Source: Verrucomicrobiota bacterium
Lineage (GTDB): Bacteria; Verrucomicrobiota; Lentisphaeria; JABSQK01; JAJFLO01
Direction of reading: 5' to 3'
DNA: 39,710 nucleotides
Assembly: GCA_021772635.1 (NCBI GenBank)
Contig: JAJFLP010000056.1
Span: forward strand, 1-39,710
In this document: piece by piece, positions 28,117 to 36,149 of the stretch
Layout: each line of letters starts with the position of its first letter
Numbering within the stretch: position 1 is the first letter of the stretch
Notes under the pieces: model-generated
Seen by the model: only the letters and a program-made list of their open reading frames with translations
Told to the model about the DNA's origin: nothing
Database searches by the model: none
Made by a program: the position numbers and the translations under genes

Positions 28117-28395
28117 ACCCTGTTCGAAAAGGTAGCGCGGCCCGCATTGGGAGCGTATGTCGGTCAGGTTTCGGCCTGGATCGGTTACGTTAATAGCTTG
28201 GAGCTATTGACTTACCGATCCAGGTCGAAAGATGACCGTCATCCGCCGCAACCCGAAGGGCGCCTACCTCTTTCGGTGCCTTTTCGCGCTTTTTGGTCGA
28301 ATCCGATGCTCAAGCATCGAATGTCGACCGAAAAGCGCGAAAATTCGACCGAAATAGGCAGGCGTGCGGACCACGATAGGCTTTTCGAACAGGGT
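28117..28395. mobile_element. MITE-like element with 8-bp target duplication, abutting a stop codon
   Basis: The 279-base element has 15-base perfect inverted ends (ACCCTGTTCGAAAAG) and is flanked by CTATTTAG at 28109-28116 and 28396-28403. There is no transposase. The interior is a chain of long hairpins: CCTGGATCGG pairs with CCGATCCAGG near 28169-28226, and GGTCGA..GATGCT pairs with AGCATCG..TCGACC near 28293-28337. The right-hand target copy contains the TAG stop codon of the sigma54 regulator gene, so the element could serve as that gene's terminator. Confidence 0.8.
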
Positions 28396-29805
28396 CTATT
28401 TAGACTGCTTCAACCGCTTATACAGCGCCTGCCTTGAGATACCGAGGAGTTGAGCAGCCACGGTCTGATTGCCATCAGACTTCTCTAACGCCTGATCGAC
28501 AAGATTATCGGACATTTCCCTCAACGTCGGGAATTCGTTCGACGACGCCATATCAAATACGTCGTCATGCGAAGTTCCATCGTCAGAATCTGGAGCAATA
28601 GCGATCAAATTCTTGACCAGATCAACGGAAAGCGTTTTTGCCTGCGTCCTGCTGACTGTATCAAATATTATCGCTTCCAGTTCACGAATATTCCCGGGAA
28701 AGTTATAGGATCTCAGTGTCTGAATGAGACTGGCTGTGACGGCAGGGGCCGGACGATCAAGCTCCTTAGCCGCCAACTGGATGAAGTGGTCTATCAATAA
28801 CGGCAAATCCTCTTTGCGCTCACGGAGCGGCGGGATTTGAACTTGATGGGTGCGCAACCTGTAATACAGATCCTCGCGGAAATCTCCGGATTTCGCGGCG
28901 GCATATAAATCGCGATTGGTTGCAATCACCAAACGTGCATCCGAAAACTTTCTCTCGTCGGACCCAAGTGGATAGTATTCGCGTTCTTGTATCAATCGCA
29001 GCAATTTAACCTGCGACTCTGGGCGTAGATCACCGATCTCATCCAGGAACAATGTCCCGCCTGACGCTTTCTCGATGAGCCCAGGACGATCCCGTTCTGC
29101 TCCGGTATACGCGCCCTTCATATGGCCGAAAAGGGTATCTGAGAATAGGTTATCATCCAATCCGGCGACATTCACAGTCACAACTTCGCCGGAGCGCCCA
29201 CTGAGTTTGTGTATAATCCCCGCTATAACCTCCTTGCCGACACCGGTTTCTCCACTCACAAGCACCGGCCTGGATGAGGCGGCGATCGCTTCAATATAGC
29301 TGAAGATCAACTTCATTTCGGGATTCAGTGTTACAACGGATGCGAACGCTTCCGGATCCTCTAATTCCCGAGATAAGAGATGCTTCTTAAGGGACGAATT
29401 CTCCTCCTGCATCTCACTTATAACCTGATTCTTTTTCTTGAGATCAAGGATACGTTCGATCCGTGCGAGCAGCTCATACTTTCTAATCGGCTTCCCGATA
29501 TAATCCGTACCGCCTACCTCAAAACATTTACGAACGGTTTCCTGGTCGTCGGTCGCCGTCACAAAAATAATCGGGATATCTTTTAGTTCCTCTGTTTTTC
29601 TTATCTCAATGCATAGGTCAAATCCGTTTATATCCGGCATGAAAACGTCTAATAGAATTAGATCCGGTAAAGATTTCTTCAGCTTCGGGACAACATCCTC
29701 GCAGCTGAGTTGTCCGGTTGTGCGGTAACCGTTTTTACGGACAGTTTGGGTGACCAGCTTAACAAACCATTTGTCGTCATCTATAATGTAAATATGGTCA
29801 ATCAT
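28396..29805 (-). CDS. Sigma54-dependent response regulator (receiver - AAA+ - Fis-type HTH)
   Basis: 469 residues. The receiver domain (1-125) has the phospho-acceptor Asp53 (LILLDVFMPD) and an acidic pocket at Asp9-Asp11. A helical linker leads to the AAA+ domain with Walker A GETGVGKE (185-192), the sigma54-contacting loop GAYTGA (231-236, Tyr in place of the usual Phe) and Walker B TLFLDEIG (251-258). The C-terminal 40 residues are a Fis-type helix-turn-helix (NQTVAAQLLGISRQALYKRL). It activates transcription from sigma54 promoters when phosphorylated. No kinase is encoded next to it; the CHASE2 histidine kinase 14 kb away is the only kinase in the window and a candidate partner. Its stop codon lies inside the target duplication of the adjacent MITE. 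Confidence 0.95.
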   Translation of the reverse strand: MIDHIYIIDDDKWFVKLVTQTVRKNGYRTTGQLSCEDVVPKLKKSLPDLILLDVFMPDINGFDLCIEIRKTEELKDIPIIFVTATDDQETVRKCFEVGGTDYIGKPIRKYELLARIERILDLKKKNQVISEMQEENSSLKKHLLSRELEDPEAFASVVTLNPEMKLIFSYIEAIAASSRPVLVSGETGVGKEVIAGIIHKLSGRSGEVVTVNVAGLDDNLFSDTLFGHMKGAYTGAERDRPGLIEKASGGTLFLDEIGDLRPESQVKLLRLIQEREYYPLGSDERKFSDARLVIATNRDLYAAAKSGDFREDLYYRLRTHQVQIPPLRERKEDLPLLIDHFIQLAAKELDRPAPAVTASLIQTLRSYNFPGNIRELEAIIFDTVSRTQAKTLSVDLVKNLIAIAPDSDDGTSHDDVFDMASSNEFPTLREMSDNLVDQALEKSDGNQTVAAQLLGISRQALYKRLKQSK

Positions 29806-30016
29806 TTTGTATTTAAGCAGGGTTCATCATTCACGGTTATGGGTTCAAGGTTAAAACTTTCGGATTGGGGAAAATATTCACTGAACCACACTTCGGCTTT
29901 CTTGACGCCTGTGAAACTTAAACTTCTCCGGCAACGCGAATTCGATACGGATAGCGTTCTCTCGCAACAACTGACTTTGCGACGGCAAAGCGGGCCGGGA
30001 GATCGCGCCCCCCGCC

Positions 30017-31120
30017 TTAAACAGCCTCTATCGCTGTTGGAGGTTCCGAACTGAGAAGGATCGCGATCCATCGCGTGTCATCGTTACTTTCAAGCGCGAT
30101 CTTCACGGTCATTGTCAGCGGGACGGAGAGCAACATACCAACCGGCCCTAATACCCAGCCCCAGAAGACAAGTGAAACAAATACCACCAGAGTGGATAAA
30201 CCTAATCCACGCCCCATAAAACGTGGCTCGATCAGATTCCCGATGACCCCGTTGGTTACAAAGTAGCCTGCCGCTGAAAAAATTGCTGGCGCCGGGCCGA
30301 GTTGGATAAATGCGAGAAGGACCGCCGGGATCGCGGCGATAATCGAGCCGATATTCGGAATATAATTTAATAAAAATGCCAATACACCCCACAGCAGCGG
30401 GTAATCAACACCTAGCATATTCAACCATACCGCAATAATTATACCCGTTGCCATACTCATTACGGTTTTTATCGCCATATAATGCTTAACGTTATCCATC
30501 ATCTTCTGAAGATTCTCCAATGACAACGTCGATTTCCCGGATATCGCGTGCAATTTGTCTGGAAAACCCGAAGCTTCGAGGAGGATAAACATTACGGTGA
30601 GCAAAATCAGGAACGTATTAGAAAGCATCCCCCCGAGTCCGGTTAGCATATTTCCGGCCAGTTTGAATCCGGCGCGCGGATCGAACATTTTTGTAGCCGA
30701 CTCGGTTGAAATTTCGAGTCCTTTTTCGCGAAGCCAGTTCGCCATGTCTTTAGTCTCTTCGTGCAGCCGCACTTGGTAGTGCGGCAAGGACTGGGTGAAA
30801 TCATTTAGAGATGACCCTATCAATGTACCGACCGCAGTACCGGCACCGACAAGCCCGGCAAGTACGATCACCATTGCTAACCATGTGGGCGCACCTTTGG
30901 CTTCAAGCCACATCAATGGCGGCGCTGATATGACTGCAAAAAACACAGAAAGCAGTAACGGCACTACCAATGAATCTGCGGCGCGCAGCCCTGCGACGAC
31001 GATAACGAAGGCCGCCGCGACGATAAGAAAACGTGCGCCGAACGATTGCTTCGCGCCGTGCCCGCCGGGAAAACCCGGATCGCTGACCGCCGATTCTATT
31101 TTTTCAGTTTCTTCACTCAT
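30017..31120 (-). CDS. AI-2E/PerM-family transporter
   Basis: A 367-residue polytopic membrane protein with the layout of the AI-2E exporter (PerM/TqsA) family. Two helices and a short third lie near the N-terminus, then a cytoplasmic or amphipathic region (about 110-160). A C-terminal helix cluster holds the diagnostic blocks NYIPNIGSIIAAIPAVLLAF and IGNLIEPRFMGRGLGLSTLVVF. Members export small molecules or ions; a few export autoinducer-2, and others are Na+/H+ antiporters. The substrate cannot be assigned. No Shine-Dalgarno sequence is obvious before the ATG. It lies 211 bases upstream of the sigma54 regulator on the same strand. Confidence 0.93.
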   Translation of the reverse strand: MSEETEKIESAVSDPGFPGGHGAKQSFGARFLIVAAAFVIVVAGLRAADSLVVPLLLSVFFAVISAPPLMWLEAKGAPTWLAMVIVLAGLVGAGTAVGTLIGSSLNDFTQSLPHYQVRLHEETKDMANWLREKGLEISTESATKMFDPRAGFKLAGNMLTGLGGMLSNTFLILLTVMFILLEASGFPDKLHAISGKSTLSLENLQKMMDNVKHYMAIKTVMSMATGIIIAVWLNMLGVDYPLLWGVLAFLLNYIPNIGSIIAAIPAVLLAFIQLGPAPAIFSAAGYFVTNGVIGNLIEPRFMGRGLGLSTLVVFVSLVFWGWVLGPVGMLLSVPLTMTVKIALESNDDTRWIAILLSSEPPTAIEAV

Positions 31121-31299
31121 GAGGATGGAAACAGTCGATATTTCGAAGATCGGTCCGTATCCACGAACTGTCTCTTATACGGAGCGGCAAACGCAAGTCC
31201 CTGATTCTCCGGCGGCTTTCGAAATCTCCGCGATTATCGGGATACAAACTATGTGATGAGGTAAATTTCAGAGAGTCACCTTTCCGCGCTGAAGATTAC

Positions 31300-31521
31300 T
31301 CAGAACAAAGTGTAAATGAATGGGGCTGCGGTGCTGCCGCTGAATATGATCAGCATACCAAGCAGTAGTAACACCAGCAATATCGGTATCAACCAGAACT
31401 TTTTATTATCCATAAGGAACTCCCAGAACTCGGCAACGATCCCCTTTTCCGAAGCGGCCTCCTCGAAAGCGCTCGCCTGCGATTTCTGGTCTTCCGATGT
31501 TTCGATGTCTTTGTTGTCCAT
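31300..31521 (-). CDS. DUF5989 family small membrane protein
   Basis: 73 residues with AGGAG 7 bases upstream of the ATG. A charged N-terminus is followed by FWEFLMDNKKFWLIPILLVLLLLG and a single membrane helix, ending in APFIYTLF. This composition and ending match the DUF5989 family, whose members are regularly encoded next to SxtJ-like proteins and carbamoyltransferases, as here. The function is unknown; it may help to assemble or anchor the carbamoyltransferase at the membrane. Confidence 0.85.
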   Translation of the reverse strand: MDNKDIETSEDQKSQASAFEEAASEKGIVAEFWEFLMDNKKFWLIPILLVLLLLGMLIIFSGSTAAPFIYTLF

Positions 31522-31556
31522 TTTTATACTCCTAGCTGTGCGTTACTGCTTCTATA

Positions 31557-31641
31557 TCGAACGTCTTCAGGTTTTCGTCCCGGCATTCTGCTGGCCAGCA
31601 GAATGCCGGTTGAAAATATATTGTTCGATATCCCTTAGGTA
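31557..31641 (-). repeat. Intergenic repeat (family R1) with a 30-bp perfect palindrome
   Basis: The R1 flanks (GTTCGATATCCCTTAG on one side, GAACGTCTTCAGGTTTTCG on the other) enclose a perfect 30-base palindrome at 31580-31609, whose half is CCGGCATTCTGCTGG. The 67 bases 31559-31625 match 39515-39581 with only two differences. It lies in the leader of the DUF5989 gene. Confidence 0.8.
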
Positions 31642-31781
31642 ATGAATTAAAATCGTCTCTCCGCATTCTCGGATTTACGATAGTGGATGAAAATTCCGGT
31701 GCTCGACCTCATCACCGAAAAGCAACGATGGGTCGAGTTGGTCATTTCCCCCTGTAAAGGGTGAATTGTCGAATCGAAAAT

Positions 31782-32222
31782 TTAGTACTGCCTATAGTAG
31801 CGCTTCGGATCGTCGACTTCCTTGTGAGCCTCCCACAGCGAATCATCTGCCCGACGCCGCAGGGCAAGCGGATCCCGACCGGAAACCCGAACTACCCAGG
31901 CGATCGGCGTAAAAAACAAATAATAGAATAAGAGAAAGATAAGATTCGATACGACGGTTCCCATGCACGCACCGACGAAAAACCACACGAGGTAGAACGG
32001 TTTAGAAATTCCTGGAATCAGATATGCTATAACCCCGATTACTATTATCATCGCGAATATCATTTGGAACACATTTGCGGCCTGTGCCGGCGCGGTACAG
32101 AGAAATAGATAAAGAGTCGCGATGGATAGAAGTATCGCACCACCGATTATCAGAGTACGACCGAAGATTTTGATATCTCCTCGATCCGGTCGCCAATTTA
32201 TTTCTTCAAATGGATTAATCAT
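31782..32222 (-). CDS. SxtJ-like membrane protein
   Basis: 146 residues from the ATG at 32222 (MINPFEEINWRP). Extending the frame to a GTG at 32294 would translate a simple repeat (NTQHATH), so the shorter start is chosen. Several hydrophobic helices lie in the central region (IIGGAILLSIATLYLFL, MIFAMIIVIGVIAYLIPG and others). The C-terminus has FFTPIAWVVRVSGRDPL followed by DPKRYYRQY, as expected for the SxtJ-like family. It lies between the carbamoyltransferase gene (75 bases upstream) and the DUF5989 gene, the usual three-gene set. The function is unknown, presumably as a membrane partner of the carbamoyltransferase. Confidence 0.85.
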   Translation of the reverse strand: MINPFEEINWRPDRGDIKIFGRTLIIGGAILLSIATLYLFLCTAPAQAANVFQMIFAMIIVIGVIAYLIPGISKPFYLVWFFVGACMGTVVSNLIFLLFYYLFFTPIAWVVRVSGRDPLALRRRADDSLWEAHKEVDDPKRYYRQY

Positions 32223-32236
32223 ATGATTCGTGATGT

Positions 32237-32265
32237 GTGTTGCGTGTTGCGTGTTGCGTGTTGCG
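32237..32265. repeat. 7-bp tandem repeat (GTGTTGC) between carbamoyltransferase and SxtJ-like genes
   Basis: Four perfect copies of GTGTTGC plus one base lie in the 75-base spacer, just upstream of the SxtJ-like start codon. Copy number could vary by slippage and would change the spacer, or the frame of any longer SxtJ-like version. Confidence 0.8.
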
Positions 32266-32297
32266 ATTTTTGCATTTACGTAACACGAAAACACAGG

Positions 32298-34136
32298 TCA
32301 ATCGAGCGGGAACTCCTTACGGTAATTCTCCCGAGTTTCTTCGTCAATTTCCGGTTGTTTCTCTTTCAGTAAAATCTGGTCTTCGAGAACAAGCACGTCC
32401 ATTTCGGTTTTAAGAAAGCAATTGTACGCGTTCTCCGGTGTGTTAACGATCGGTTCTCCGCGGATATTGAAGCTTGTATTAATTATGACTGGACAACCCG
32501 TTAGCTCCTTAAACCGCTTGATCAGACGATAAAAACGTCCATGGCGCTCCGGGTCCACCGTTTGGACGCGCGCTGAGTAGTCTACGTGTGTTATTGCGGG
32601 CACAGTCGATCGAACAACGTTGACACGTCGGCGCAAGTCCGGATCCTCCATCACCTGCTGATCTTCGTCCGAAAGCTCGGTCCGCTGTGAATCCTTTACG
32701 GGAGCTACCAGTAACATATACGGTGACTCGTGATCGAGTTCGAAATACTCCGAGACGTCTTCGATCAAAACACACGGTGCGAATGGTCGAAATGACTCCC
32801 GGAACTTGATCTTCCGGTTCATTGTCGACTGCATCACGGTATTTCGCGGATCGCCGATTATACTCCGTGCACCCAGAGCCCGTGGCCCAAACTCCATTCG
32901 CCCATGAAACCAGCCGATTACCTTCCCGTCAGCTATTGCTTCAGCGACTTTTGTAAGCAGTTCATCTTCACTATCAAGTCTATCATAAACCGCCTCGGTA
33001 GTGTCGAGAAACTCTTGAATCTCAGCATTGTCGTATTTGGGTCCAAGATAGCTCGCGAATTGCCTGTCTCCCGCCGTTTCGTCGCGATTATTTTTCAATA
33101 ATTGGTGCCAAACGAATAACGCAGCTCCGAGCGAACCGCCAGCATCACCGGCGGCCGGTTGAATCCAAATATTATCAAACTCACCACTGCGTGCTATCTC
33201 GCCGTTTGCAACGCAGTTCAACGCAACTCCTCCAGCTAAACAGAGGTTCCGCTTCCCAGAAATAGCCTTGGCGTGAAGGCACATCTTCATCATTGCGTCT
33301 TCAGTAACAGCCTGAACGGACGCCGCAAGATCCATTTCGCGCTGTGTCAATTCGGTTTCCGGCGAGCGTCGCGGGCCTTCGAAAAGATTATCGAATTTGG
33401 AAGACGTCATCGTTAAACCACAGCAGTAGTTGAAATAATCCATATTCATCCACACAGATCCGTCCTGCTTCACGTCTATCAGTTCATCACGAATTTTATC
33501 CGCGTAAACCGGGCGACCGTAGGGAGCTAAACCCATGAGTTTGTATTCGCCGGAGTTGACCTTGAACCCACAGTAATATGTAAAGGCGGAATAGAGCAAG
33601 CCAAGCGAATGCGGAAAATTCATAATTTTCAACAGCTTCATATCGGCTCCGGTTCCCGTTCCGATACTGGCGGTTGCCCATTCGCCAACACCATCGACAG
33701 TTACAATTGCGGCTTCCTGGAACGGTGAGGGATAAAATGCACTCGCGGCGTGTGATTGATGATGTTCGACAAATACGATCGGCCGCTTGGTCACACCGAT
33801 GTTCTTTTTAATCTGCCGGCGAATACTAACCTTCTCCTTGAGCCAGACCTGCATCGCCTTGACAAACGAGTCGTAACCCCTGGGAGCGTACGTCACATAG
33901 GTCTCAATTAATCGATCAAATTTCAGCAGCGGTTTGTCATAGAAAACGACGTAATCAATCTCCTCTGCCTTCTTATTCACCCGTCCTAAACAGTAATCGA
34001 CCGCGTTCACCGGGAACGCGGCGTCGTGTTTCTTGCGGGTGAACCTTTCTTCCTGCGCAGCAGCTACAATCTTACCATCCACGACCAAGGCCGCCGCAGA
34101 ATCGTGGTAAAATGCGGAGATTCCAAGAATATGCAT
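32298..34136 (-). CDS. O-carbamoyltransferase (NodU/CmcH/TobZ/SxtI family)
   Basis: A 612-residue, full-length two-domain enzyme. The N-terminal Kae1-like domain has FYHDSAAALV near the start and EHHQSHAASAFYPS (His125, His126 and His129), the metal/active-site region. AGDAGGSLGAAL follows later. The C-terminal YrdC-like domain has GWFHGRMEFGPRALGARSI and FRESFRPFAPCVL. The family transfers a carbamoyl group from carbamoyl phosphate, through carbamoyl-adenylate, to a hydroxyl group on a sugar, antibiotic or toxin. The acceptor here is unknown; with the SxtJ-like and DUF5989 partners a cell-surface glycan or small secreted metabolite is plausible. It is divergent from hisH across a 452-base spacer. 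Confidence 0.93.
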   Translation of the reverse strand: MHILGISAFYHDSAAALVVDGKIVAAAQEERFTRKKHDAAFPVNAVDYCLGRVNKKAEEIDYVVFYDKPLLKFDRLIETYVTYAPRGYDSFVKAMQVWLKEKVSIRRQIKKNIGVTKRPIVFVEHHQSHAASAFYPSPFQEAAIVTVDGVGEWATASIGTGTGADMKLLKIMNFPHSLGLLYSAFTYYCGFKVNSGEYKLMGLAPYGRPVYADKIRDELIDVKQDGSVWMNMDYFNYCCGLTMTSSKFDNLFEGPRRSPETELTQREMDLAASVQAVTEDAMMKMCLHAKAISGKRNLCLAGGVALNCVANGEIARSGEFDNIWIQPAAGDAGGSLGAALFVWHQLLKNNRDETAGDRQFASYLGPKYDNAEIQEFLDTTEAVYDRLDSEDELLTKVAEAIADGKVIGWFHGRMEFGPRALGARSIIGDPRNTVMQSTMNRKIKFRESFRPFAPCVLIEDVSEYFELDHESPYMLLVAPVKDSQRTELSDEDQQVMEDPDLRRRVNVVRSTVPAITHVDYSARVQTVDPERHGRFYRLIKRFKELTGCPVIINTSFNIRGEPIVNTPENAYNCFLKTEMDVLVLEDQILLKEKQPEIDEETRENYRKEFPLD

Positions 34137-34588
34137 ATTGAATTAAGTTCGGTTAAGATTGAAGTTAGACTGCATTTAGTCGATTTTCTGAACACCGTGG
34201 GTGTAGCCGTCTGCCACATCCGGGGTTGGACTTAGATATCTACGCGATTACCGGAAATTTTGTACTATCGCCGTGCAGTCGTGTAATATGACGACGCTTG
34301 AATAGAAGACAAGTGCTATTCCAGGAGCCTGTCGGGCTTTAGCCGAATCGACTGCGGAAATGCCAAATTTAGTTTGTACTTCACGAACATCCCATTGGTT
34401 GTCCGAAAAAAATGCTGGGGTTGCTATCGAAATCGCACGTCAATCGATCCCGATTTCGATAGCGATTTCGAAAAAGAAAAATACAGCCGAATATATGCCC
34501 TACTATCGTCATAGCACTACGAACTTGACAATCAACGCAAAAGTGAACAGCTATAACAAAAGTTTCAGCTGTTAATCGGATTAGAAAA
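34137..34588. other. Divergent intergenic region, carbamoyltransferase / hisH
   Basis: No gene is supported. The region holds the hairpin repeat at 34423-34481. A TTGACA at 34525-34530 has TATAAC 21 bases downstream, a spacing too long for a standard sigma70 promoter, so I do not call it. Confidence 0.5.
34423..34481 (+). repeat. Hairpin-forming intergenic repeat, partner of 6297-6336
   Basis: GCTATCGAAATCG (34423-34435) pairs perfectly with CGATTTCGATAGC (34451-34463), a 13-base stem with a 15-base loop, followed by an A-rich run. The part 34442-34481 is identical to 6297-6336. Confidence 0.75.
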
Positions 34589-35212
34589 ATGATAGCAATT
34601 ATAGATTATAAGGCCGGAAATTTAACCAGTGTCCAGCTCGCCTTAGAGAGCTTGGGCCAGTCATGTAAGATTACCGATGATGCTAAAATCATAGGTGACG
34701 CTGACCGCGTTATATTTCCGGGAGACGGCGCGGCACTCTCGGCGATGAACAGCCTACGTGATCTCGGCCTGATCGACGTTATCAGGAATGTGGTCTCGGA
34801 TGGAGTCCCTTTTCTCGGAGTTTGTTTGGGAACGCAAATTATCCTCGAACGTTCAGAGGAAAACGGGGGCGTTGATAGCATCGGATTAGTCCCGGGACTG
34901 GTTAAGCGTTTTAACCCGTCGAATTCCATGGTCAAGATTCCGCACATGGGGTGGAACACCGTGAGTTTCAATCGCGCGCACGCGCTGTTTAGCGAGATTG
35001 AGGATGAAAGCGAGTTCTATTTTATTCACAGCTACTACCCGGCTCCGTCGAATTCGAATTATATATTGGGGAGAACGGAATATGCCGACACAGTATTCAC
35101 GTCCATAATAGGCAATGCCAACCTCGTAGCGACCCAATTTCACCCAGAGCGCTCCGGACGAATCGGCCTAAAAATGCTCGAGAACTTTTGTGACTGGGAC
35201 GGATCATGCTAA
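34589..35212 (+). CDS. hisH: Imidazole glycerol phosphate synthase glutaminase subunit HisH
   Basis: A 207-residue class I glutamine amidotransferase. The triad is Cys79 (GVCLGTQ), His185 and Glu187 (FHPERSG). It hydrolyses glutamine and passes ammonia to HisF, giving imidazole glycerol phosphate and AICAR in histidine synthesis. The oxyanion-strand motif reads PGDG where most HisH proteins have PGVG. The stop overlaps the hisF start by 7 bases. No other histidine gene is present in the window. Stand-alone hisH/hisF-like pairs (WbuY/WbuZ type) can also amidate surface sugars, and the neighbouring carbamoyltransferase module keeps that option open. Confidence 0.92.
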   Translation: MIAIIDYKAGNLTSVQLALESLGQSCKITDDAKIIGDADRVIFPGDGAALSAMNSLRDLGLIDVIRNVVSDGVPFLGVCLGTQIILERSEENGGVDSIGLVPGLVKRFNPSNSMVKIPHMGWNTVSFNRAHALFSEIEDESEFYFIHSYYPAPSNSNYILGRTEYADTVFTSIIGNANLVATQFHPERSGRIGLKMLENFCDWDGSC

Positions 35213-35985
35213 GTAAAAGAATCATACCGTGTCTGGATGTTCGCAATAAGATTGTGACAAAGGGAGTCCGATTTCAGAATAATATTGACCTCGGAGATCC
35301 TGTAGAAATGGCCGTAAATTACAGTAATGGCGGTTGCGACGAATTGGTTTTTTATGATATCACCGCGTCGGCTGAAGGTAGGCCAATCGATATTGAAATG
35401 GTCAAGGAAGTCGCAAAAGCTATTCGTATCCCATTTTCCGTCGGAGGCGGAATATCCGGATTGGACGACATGTACGACGTACTCCTGGCAGGCGCGGAAA
35501 AAGTATCAGTCAACTCCCTCGCGGTTAAGAATCCGGAGATAATCGCGGAGGGTGCCAGAATATTCGGATCACAATGTATTGTCCTCGGTATCGACCCCGT
35601 GAAAACCGAAAAGGGCAACACCTGCGCGAGCGGCTACGAAGTTACAACTCGCGGATTTCGGGAGCACACCGGAATCGATGCGTTAGAGTGGGCAAAGAAG
35701 GCTGAGGCCCTGGGTGTCGGTGAAATAGTGGTAAACTCAGTGGATGCGGATGGTACTCGCGAAGGTTACGAGCTAACGTTGACGCGTATGATCGCGACGG
35801 AAGTACGGGTTCCGGTCGTCGCTTCCGGTGGCGGTGGGACACCCGAACATCTTGCTGACGTCTTCAACTTAGCGTACGCCGATGCTGCGATAATCGCGAG
35901 CATGATCCATACCGGAGATTACACAATCGCATCGATCAAGGAACATTTGAAAAAGGCCGGAGTAGCAATCCGACAAAAGTGGTAA
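35206..35985 (+). CDS. hisF: Imidazole glycerol phosphate synthase cyclase subunit HisF
   Basis: A 259-residue TIM barrel with both catalytic aspartates, Asp11 (PCLDV) and Asp130 (GIDP), and Lys19 of the mobile loop. The phosphate-binding and barrel motifs VGGGI, NSVDADGT and VASGGGG are in place, with small departures from the classical enzyme (FSVGGGI, NSVD). It cyclises PRFAR with ammonia delivered from HisH. It is translationally coupled to hisH by a 7-base overlap. The next gene, a TerB-like protein, starts 164 bases downstream. Confidence 0.93.
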   Translation: MLSKRIIPCLDVRNKIVTKGVRFQNNIDLGDPVEMAVNYSNGGCDELVFYDITASAEGRPIDIEMVKEVAKAIRIPFSVGGGISGLDDMYDVLLAGAEKVSVNSLAVKNPEIIAEGARIFGSQCIVLGIDPVKTEKGNTCASGYEVTTRGFREHTGIDALEWAKKAEALGVGEIVVNSVDADGTREGYELTLTRMIATEVRVPVVASGGGGTPEHLADVFNLAYADAAIIASMIHTGDYTIASIKEHLKKAGVAIRQKW

Positions 35986-36149
35986 CTCGCTGAATACGCG
36001 CATATCTTATGGGATTAGCTGGGATTAACATCCTTAATTATAGACCCAATTTGTCACCAGAACTCCAAGTTTAAGACATCTGGCAAAGAGGATCCGAACG
36101 ATAGTTAGAAAACTCGAACGTAATCAGCAAATAAAGCAGGAGAAAATCG

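Noticed and set aside
32223..32294. Longer N-terminus for the SxtJ-like protein, starting at GTG 32294
   Set aside because: The extension translates the 7-bp tandem repeat (NTQHATH) and overlaps the carbamoyltransferase end; the family's start fits the ATG at 32222.
34525..34557. Promoter for hisH (TTGACA ... TATAAC)
   Set aside because: The 21-base spacing is too long for a standard sigma70 promoter.
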